Assembly: GCA_003524845.1 (NCBI GenBank)
Contig: DQGR01000034.1
Span: forward strand, 3,066-11,892
Direction of reading: 5' to 3'
DNA: 8,827 nucleotides
Source of the DNA: Patescibacteria group bacterium
GTDB taxonomy: Bacteria > Patescibacteriota > Microgenomatia > UBA10105
Part shown: in pieces, positions 5,744-8,827 of the stretch
Numbering within the stretch: the first letter of the stretch is position 1
Layout: the number at the start of each line of letters is the position of its first letter
Made by a program: the position numbers and the translations under genes
The notes under the pieces: model-generated
What the model was told of the DNA's origin: nothing
Seen by the model: the letters and a program-made list of their open reading frames with translations, nothing else
Databases searched by the model: none

Positions 5744-6385
5744 ATGATTACTACCTTTTTTGGCAAAAAACTTACCTCACACCGGGTGTTTACCGAAGCC
5801 GGCAAAAGTATTCCGGTCACGGAAGTGCTCGTCACACCGGGTATGGTCGTGCAGGTCAAAACCAGCGGAAAAGATGGTCTTGATAGCCTGCAAGTAGGTT
5901 TTGACTGGAACCTTAAAAAAGCCAATCAACCCCTGAGCGGACATCTTAAAAAGACGGGTCAGACTGAAAAGCTGCCCCGTTTTTTACGGGAAATACGAGT
6001 TGCCGGAGAAGACCTGAAGCTTGAACCCAAAGCGGAAATTTCAGTTGATCAGGTGTTTAAAGTCGGAGATCGCGTTAAAGTCACGGCACTAGCTAAAGGT
6101 AAAGGTTTTCAGGGTGGCGTCAGGCGTCACGGATTCCGCGGCGGTCCACGTACCCATGGTCAATCAGACCGCGAGCGAGCGCCGGGTTCAATTGGCCAAA
6201 CTACCACCCCAGGTAGGGTCTACAAGGGTAAACGGATGGCTGGACGCATGGGTGGGAGCCAGAAGACGGTTACCGGTCTGACAGTTACCGGTATTGATTC
6301 AGCTACAAATCAGATGCAAATCAAAGGTTTGGTTCCCGGTGCACGTGGAGCATTTGTGAAAATTAGCAAACAAAACACCAGGTAG
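5744..6385 (+). CDS. rplC: Ribosomal protein L3 (uL3)
   Basis: L3 is a primary assembly protein of the 50S subunit, with an extended loop reaching towards the peptidyl transferase centre. The 213-residue product has normal length (about 209). It starts like other bacterial L3 proteins (GKKLTSHRVFTEAGKSIPVTEVLV, residues 7-30). The family signature region follows: KGKGFQGGVRRHGFRGGPRTHG (118-139), then GSIGQTTTPGRVYKGKRMAGRMGG (148-171). The position equivalent to the methylated Gln of E. coli L3 (in GQNQTPG) is Thr here. No Shine-Dalgarno precedes ATG 5744; the terminator-like hairpin lies 21 bases upstream. Its AGG-TAG end is part of the hairpin that reaches the rplD start, coupling the two genes structurally. 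Confidence 0.98.
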   Translation: MITTFFGKKLTSHRVFTEAGKSIPVTEVLVTPGMVVQVKTSGKDGLDSLQVGFDWNLKKANQPLSGHLKKTGQTEKLPRFLREIRVAGEDLKLEPKAEISVDQVFKVGDRVKVTALAKGKGFQGGVRRHGFRGGPRTHGQSDRERAPGSIGQTTTPGRVYKGKRMAGRMGGSQKTVTGLTVTGIDSATNQMQIKGLVPGARGAFVKISKQNTR

Positions 6386-6506
6386 TGAATTTTCGATAGA
6401 AAATGGTTTACCTGGTTAAATAAACCTTATGAGTATAAAAAGTATTTTTTTAAGAACAGATTTTTGATTCATTTTCTTTGAAAAAGATCGAAAATCTACT
6501 ACCTGG
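6378..6506 (+). promoter_or_regulatory. Long-range hairpin from rplC stop to rplD start
   Basis: Positions 6378-6397 pair with 6487-6506 over 20 positions: 18 Watson-Crick, one G-U and one A-C mismatch. An inner 8-bp helix AGAAAATG/CATTTTCT (6398-6405 with 6470-6477) and a GGTTTA/TAAACC hairpin (6405-6410 with 6421-6426, sharing one base with it) can extend the fold. The top motif, CCAGGTAGTGA with CTACTACCTGG and then T-ATG, is the same as before rpsG and fusA, including the place of the G-U and the A-C mismatch. The lower stem has a different sequence but still pairs. A rival helix ACCAGGTA (6377-6384) with TACCTGGT (6409-6416) would free the rplD start. The arrangement suggests control of L4 translation. 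Confidence 0.8.
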
Positions 6507-6507
6507 T

Positions 6508-7248
6508 ATGCCAAAGACGACCAACACTACTAAAAAAGTAACCAAAACAGCAGTTAAAGCAGCTGTTAAACCGAAAGTTGTTACTATTAAAAAAGTGGCC
6601 AGTGGTTTTTCACTGCCGACGTTTTCGGTTACCGGCGAAGCCAAAGCCGAAAGTGCAGTACCGAAACTCATGGAAAAGGCAGTGGCAAATGCACAGATTT
6701 TACAGGCAATTCGTGTCTACCAAACCAACCTGCGTCAAGGGACGGCTTCGACCAAAACCCGAGGCGAAGTCACCGGTTCAACCCGCAAAATTTACCGGCA
6801 AAAAGGGACGGGTAGAGCTCGGCACGGCGCTATCACCGCCCCTATTTTTGTCGGTGGCGGAATTACCTTTGGACCAAAACCCCGACACTTTGAGTTATCA
6901 TTACCGCAAAAGATGCGGCGGCAGGCGTTTGCGTCAGTTTTGTCAGACCGGATAAAAGACAAAGCCGTCAGCGTGCTGTCCGGTGTTGATAAAATCAGCG
7001 GCAAAACCCGGGACATGCACAAGTTTCTGGAAAAGACAAATTTACTTGATAAAAAAGTATTATTTGTATTTGGACCCAAAATGAAAAAAGCCATTCAAGC
7101 GACACGCAATCTGCCGCTTGTGACACTGCGCACTGCGGAGAGCCTGTCGCTACTTGATCTTCTGACCCATGAACATGTAATTGCCGCAGAAGACGCGGCT
7201 AAAGCACTCTGGTTGCGGCTTGAAGCCGGAATGAAAAAAAGCGTATGA
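6508..7248 (+). CDS. rplD: Ribosomal protein L4 (uL4)
   Basis: L4 is a 50S assembly protein whose loop lines the peptide exit tunnel; in E. coli it also represses the S10 operon. I place the start at ATG 6508 rather than the in-frame TTG at 6478, because the ATG follows the conserved CTACTAYCTGGT motif exactly as in rpsG and fusA. This gives 246 residues against about 205 for typical L4. The excess is an N-terminal Lys/Thr/Ala-rich extension of about 34 residues (KKVTKTAVKAAVKPKVVTIKK region). The core then starts as LPTFSVTGE, and the signature loop KTRGEVTGSTRKIYRQKGTGRARHG (83-107) and GGGITFGPKPR (116-126) are intact. The stop TGA overlaps the rplW ATG by ATGA, so rplW is translationally coupled. 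Confidence 0.97.
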   Translation: MPKTTNTTKKVTKTAVKAAVKPKVVTIKKVASGFSLPTFSVTGEAKAESAVPKLMEKAVANAQILQAIRVYQTNLRQGTASTKTRGEVTGSTRKIYRQKGTGRARHGAITAPIFVGGGITFGPKPRHFELSLPQKMRRQAFASVLSDRIKDKAVSVLSGVDKISGKTRDMHKFLEKTNLLDKKVLFVFGPKMKKAIQATRNLPLVTLRTAESLSLLDLLTHEHVIAAEDAAKALWLRLEAGMKKSV

Positions 7249-7535
7249 CTGTCATAATTAGACCAATTATTACTGAAAAATCGTTGCAACTGGCACAAAA
7301 GGGTTGGTATACGTTTCAGGTGGCGAAGCAAAGTCATAAAGTGCACGTAGCGCGGGCGGTAAACGAGCTGTACAAAGTAAAAGTGCTTGACGTCCGGTCG
7401 ATTACCGTGCCTGGTAAAGAGATGAAAACCGGCCGCAAGCGGACGGTAAGAAAAACTAGCGCCTGGAAAAAAGCGCTCGTAAAGTTGGCGAAAGAACAGA
7501 CCATTGCTGTATTTTCAACAGGTGAAAAGAAATAA
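7245..7535 (+). CDS. rplW: Ribosomal protein L23 (uL23)
   Basis: L23 sits at the rim of the peptide exit tunnel and docks trigger factor and the signal recognition particle. The 96-residue product is normal in length. It begins with the family pattern IIRPIITEKSLQLAQKGWYTFQVAKQSHKVHVARAVNELYKVKVLDV (4-50), in which the TEKS and NKxxIxxAVxxLFxVxV-like segments are clear. A basic loop KEMKTGRKRTVRKTSAWKKALV follows. It starts within the last codons of rplD (4-base ATGA overlap), so reinitiation is the likely mode of translation. The end is 4 bp before the rplB start. Confidence 0.97.
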   Translation: MTVIIRPIITEKSLQLAQKGWYTFQVAKQSHKVHVARAVNELYKVKVLDVRSITVPGKEMKTGRKRTVRKTSAWKKALVKLAKEQTIAVFSTGEKK

Positions 7536-7539
7536 TGCT

Positions 7540-8307
7540 ATGCAATTAACGAATAAAGAACCAGAAAAAAAACTGACCTATATCCTTCCCAAAAGATCGG
7601 GACGGGATAATACCGGTCAGGTATCAATCCGCCATCAGGGTGGTAGGAAAAAACGTTACTATCGGATGATTGACTTTCGCCGGGACAAAGATGGGGTAGC
7701 AGCGCGGGTTGATGCGATTGAATACGATCCAAACCGCAATACTAGAATTGCACTTTTAATTTATACTGACGGCGAAAAACGCTATATTTTAGCTCCAGAC
7801 AAAGTCAATGTCGGTGACGTATTACATACTGGAGCAAAGGCCGAGATTAAACCGGGAAATACACTGCCGCTTAATCTGATTCCCGTTGGTACTGCCGTCC
7901 ACAACCTAGAACTGATCCCAGGCAGGGGTGCCAAGACAGTGCGTTCAGCTGGAAGTGCTGCGGTAGTTCTCGCCAAAGAAGGAGAATGGGTGCAGGTGCG
8001 GTTTCCCTCTGGTGAGGTACGGCGTTTTATTGGTGAATGCAAGGCTACCATTGGACAGCTGGGTAATGTAGAATGGCGACACCAGAAATTGGGTACAGCC
8101 GGTCGGGCGCGCCGCATGGGACTACGTCCTGAAGTACGCGGAACAGCACAGAACCCACGGACTCATCCGCACGGCGGTGGAGAAGGTCGCAGTGGTATCG
8201 GTCTGGTTTCACCAAAGAGTCCATGGGGCAAGCGCACTTTGGGTAAACGGACCCGCAAACCGAATAAATACAGTACAAAATTTATTGTTTCCAGAAGGAA
8301 AAAATGA
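7540..8307 (+). CDS. rplB: Ribosomal protein L2 (uL2), short N-terminus
   Basis: L2 is among the most conserved 50S proteins and is needed for subunit joining and peptidyl transferase activity. I choose ATG 7540, four bases after the rplW stop, over an in-frame TTG at 7504 that lies within rplW. It gives 255 residues versus about 275 usually. The missing part is the N-terminal arm that normally reads like YKPTSPGRR; the protein begins instead with MQLTNKEPEKKLTYILPKR. The rest is colinear: GRDNTGQVSIRHQGG (21-35), RSAGSAAVVLAKEG (135-148) and the catalytic-centre loop NPRTHPHGGGEGRSG (205-219), with the key His at about 209, then GKRTRKP near the end. A GGTGAA 15 bases upstream may serve as a weak ribosome site. 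The TGA stop lies inside a hairpin. Confidence 0.97.
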   Translation: MQLTNKEPEKKLTYILPKRSGRDNTGQVSIRHQGGRKKRYYRMIDFRRDKDGVAARVDAIEYDPNRNTRIALLIYTDGEKRYILAPDKVNVGDVLHTGAKAEIKPGNTLPLNLIPVGTAVHNLELIPGRGAKTVRSAGSAAVVLAKEGEWVQVRFPSGEVRRFIGECKATIGQLGNVEWRHQKLGTAGRARRMGLRPEVRGTAQNPRTHPHGGGEGRSGIGLVSPKSPWGKRTLGKRTRKPNKYSTKFIVSRRKK

Positions 8308-8346
8308 CACCGTAGTGTCATCCCGAGGCGTTTCCCGCCGAGGGAT
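8305..8346 (+). repeat. Two tandem hairpins in the rplB-rpsS gap
   Basis: The first is TGACAC-CGTA-GTGTCA (8305-8320), a perfect 6-bp stem that includes the rplB stop. The second runs from 8320 to 8346: ATCCC pairs with GGGAT and GGCG with CGCC, separated by a tandem GA/AG mismatch that can form sheared pairs, with a TTTCC loop. The CATCCCGAG...CGAGGGATCC form resembles short palindromic REP-like repeats I recall from many bacterial genomes, but no second copy is visible in this window. No U-run follows, so transcription probably continues. Confidence 0.6.
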
Positions 8347-8380
8347 CCCCTGCGTAAAAAAGAAATATTAATTATAAACT

Positions 8381-8665
8381 ATGAGTCGATCAAGTAAAAA
8401 AGGTCCGTATATAGATCCGCGTATCCTAAAAAAGGTGCGCGATTTAAATGCAGTCGGACAGAAAAAGCCGATCAAAACCTGGTCACGTGCGTGCCAGATT
8501 GCGCCTGAATTTGTCGGGCACCGGTTTTTAGTCCACAACGGCCGGGCGTTTATCGAAGTGTTTGTATCAGAAGATATGGTTGGTCACCGGTTGGGTGAAT
8601 TTGCACTTACCCGTCTGTTCCGTGGACATGGACAAATGACGAAACGGGTACTAGAAAAGACGTAA
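8381..8665 (+). CDS. rpsS: Ribosomal protein S19 (uS19)
   Basis: S19 is a 30S head protein that works with S13 and contacts the A-site finger of the 50S. The 94-residue product has normal length. It shows the family start MSRSSKKGPYIDPRILKKV, then KKPIKTWSRACQIAPEFVGHRFLVHNGRAF and the signature SEDMVGHRLGEFALTR, ending with FRGHG and a short tail. The ATG at 8381 is fixed by this conserved start; only an A-rich stretch, not a clear Shine-Dalgarno, precedes it. It follows rplB after 73 bp and precedes rplV by 7 bp, the standard S10-operon order. Confidence 0.98.
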   Translation: MSRSSKKGPYIDPRILKKVRDLNAVGQKKPIKTWSRACQIAPEFVGHRFLVHNGRAFIEVFVSEDMVGHRLGEFALTRLFRGHGQMTKRVLEKT

Positions 8666-8672
8666 AAAATAT

Positions 8673-8827
8673 ATGGAAGTACAAGCAATCAGCCGTTATA
8701 TTCGGATTTCACCGAGAAAAATGCAACTTCTTGCTCGCGAAGTTCATTCTATGGCGCCTGCAACAGCCGCGAGCATGCTTACCCATCTCAATAAAAATGG
8801 CGCGCAGGCACTCAAAAAACTGATTGA
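8673..8827 (+). CDS. rplV: Ribosomal protein L22 (uL22), N-terminal part
   Basis: L22 is a 50S protein whose hairpin lines the exit tunnel, opposite L4. The first 51 codons and two bases are present before the window ends. They read MEVQAISRYIRISPRKMQLLAREVHS and then a helical stretch with ALKKLI, matching the family pattern (E-V-A-x-A-R-Y-x-R-I-S-P-R-K at the start). The ATG lies 7 bp after the rpsS stop, in the usual order. No separate ribosome site is visible in the A-rich gap, so coupling to rpsS is likely. rpsC is expected next, outside the window. Confidence 0.95.
   Translation, partial: MEVQAISRYIRISPRKMQLLAREVHSMAPATAASMLTHLNKNGAQALKKLI

Noticed and set aside
6478..6507. TTG at 6478 as the start of rplD
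   Set aside because: The ten extra residues are encoded in the hairpin's 3' arm. ATG 6508 is placed after CTACTAYCTGGT exactly as in rpsG and fusA, so it is the better start.
7504..7539. TTG at 7504 as the start of rplB
   Set aside because: It would overlap the conserved end of rplW and add residues unlike any L2 N-terminus. ATG 7540, four bases after the rplW stop, is simpler.
1..8827. Alternative genetic code (TGA as Gly, as in Gracilibacteria)
   Set aside because: rplD and rplB end with TGA at their expected C-termini, and no conserved glycine position in any of the genes is encoded by TGA in the translated products.
1..8827. tRNA genes, rRNA genes or a CRISPR array
   Set aside because: No cloverleaf with a GGTTCGANTCC-like T arm, no rRNA core motif and no regularly spaced repeats were found on reading the gaps. 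The heptamer run at 4340-4467 has no spacers.

Overview
The window is a ribosomal-protein and elongation-factor cluster equivalent to the bacterial str operon (rpsL, rpsG, fusA, tuf) running into the S10 operon (rpsJ, rplC, rplD, rplW, rplB, rpsS, rplV). All recognised genes are on the + strand. The sequence is bacterial: it has EF-G and EF-Tu rather than EF-2 and EF-1A, and standard bacterial S/L proteins. TGA is used as a stop (rplD, rplB), so it is not a recoded Gracilibacteria/Absconditabacteria-type genome. My best guess, an inference from ribosomal-protein shape, is a Candidate Phyla Radiation (Patescibacteria) bacterium, perhaps Microgenomates: L2 lacks the usual N-terminal arm, L4 carries a long basic N-terminal extension, and S12 ends in an Ala/Pro-rich tail. 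No rRNA, tRNA, CRISPR array or insertion sequence is visible.

Layout. 1-114: 3' end of rpsL. 230-709: rpsG. 853-2967: fusA. 2968-3149: gap with a probable tuf promoter. 3150-4337: tuf, with a strong Shine-Dalgarno. 4340-4467: a striking hairpin of about 125 nt built from degenerate 7-base repeats. 4496-4804: rpsJ. 4805-5743: a 940-bp island breaking the usual rpsJ-rplC adjacency, with two unrecognised small reading frames, A+T-rich spacer and, at its end, a convincing promoter and an attenuator-like leader for rplC. 5744-8665: rplC, rplD, rplW, rplB, rpsS. 8673 to the end: 5' part of rplV.

The most interesting signal is in the gaps. The sequence before rpsG and before fusA is the same 112 bp without one mismatch, including both start codons. 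It forms an 18-bp hairpin whose 3' arm ends one base before the ATG, and neither gene has a Shine-Dalgarno. A third, diverged member lies between rplC and rplD. It keeps the upper motif (CCAGGTAGTGA pairing with CTACTAYCTGG, then T-ATG) but has a different lower stem that is still complementary, which is covariation supporting a real RNA structure. In all three the 5' arm holds an in-frame AGG-TAG-TGA double stop. For rplC this is the gene's own stop; before rpsG and fusA it ends a tiny ATG-GCC-AGG frame. In all three the 5' arm can also form a competing local hairpin. Together this looks like a family of cis-acting RNA elements tying initiation of S7, EF-G and L4 to upstream translation or to a regulator. 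In contrast, tuf, rpsJ and the 70-aa gene use ordinary Shine-Dalgarno sites.

The products work together: S12, S7, S10 and S19 belong to the 30S subunit, L3, L4, L23, L2 and L22 to the 50S subunit, and EF-Tu and EF-G drive elongation. Co-regulation of such genes by structured leaders is well known in bacteria (S7 on the str operon, L4 on the S10 operon in Escherichia coli), but I do not recognise the particular elements seen here.
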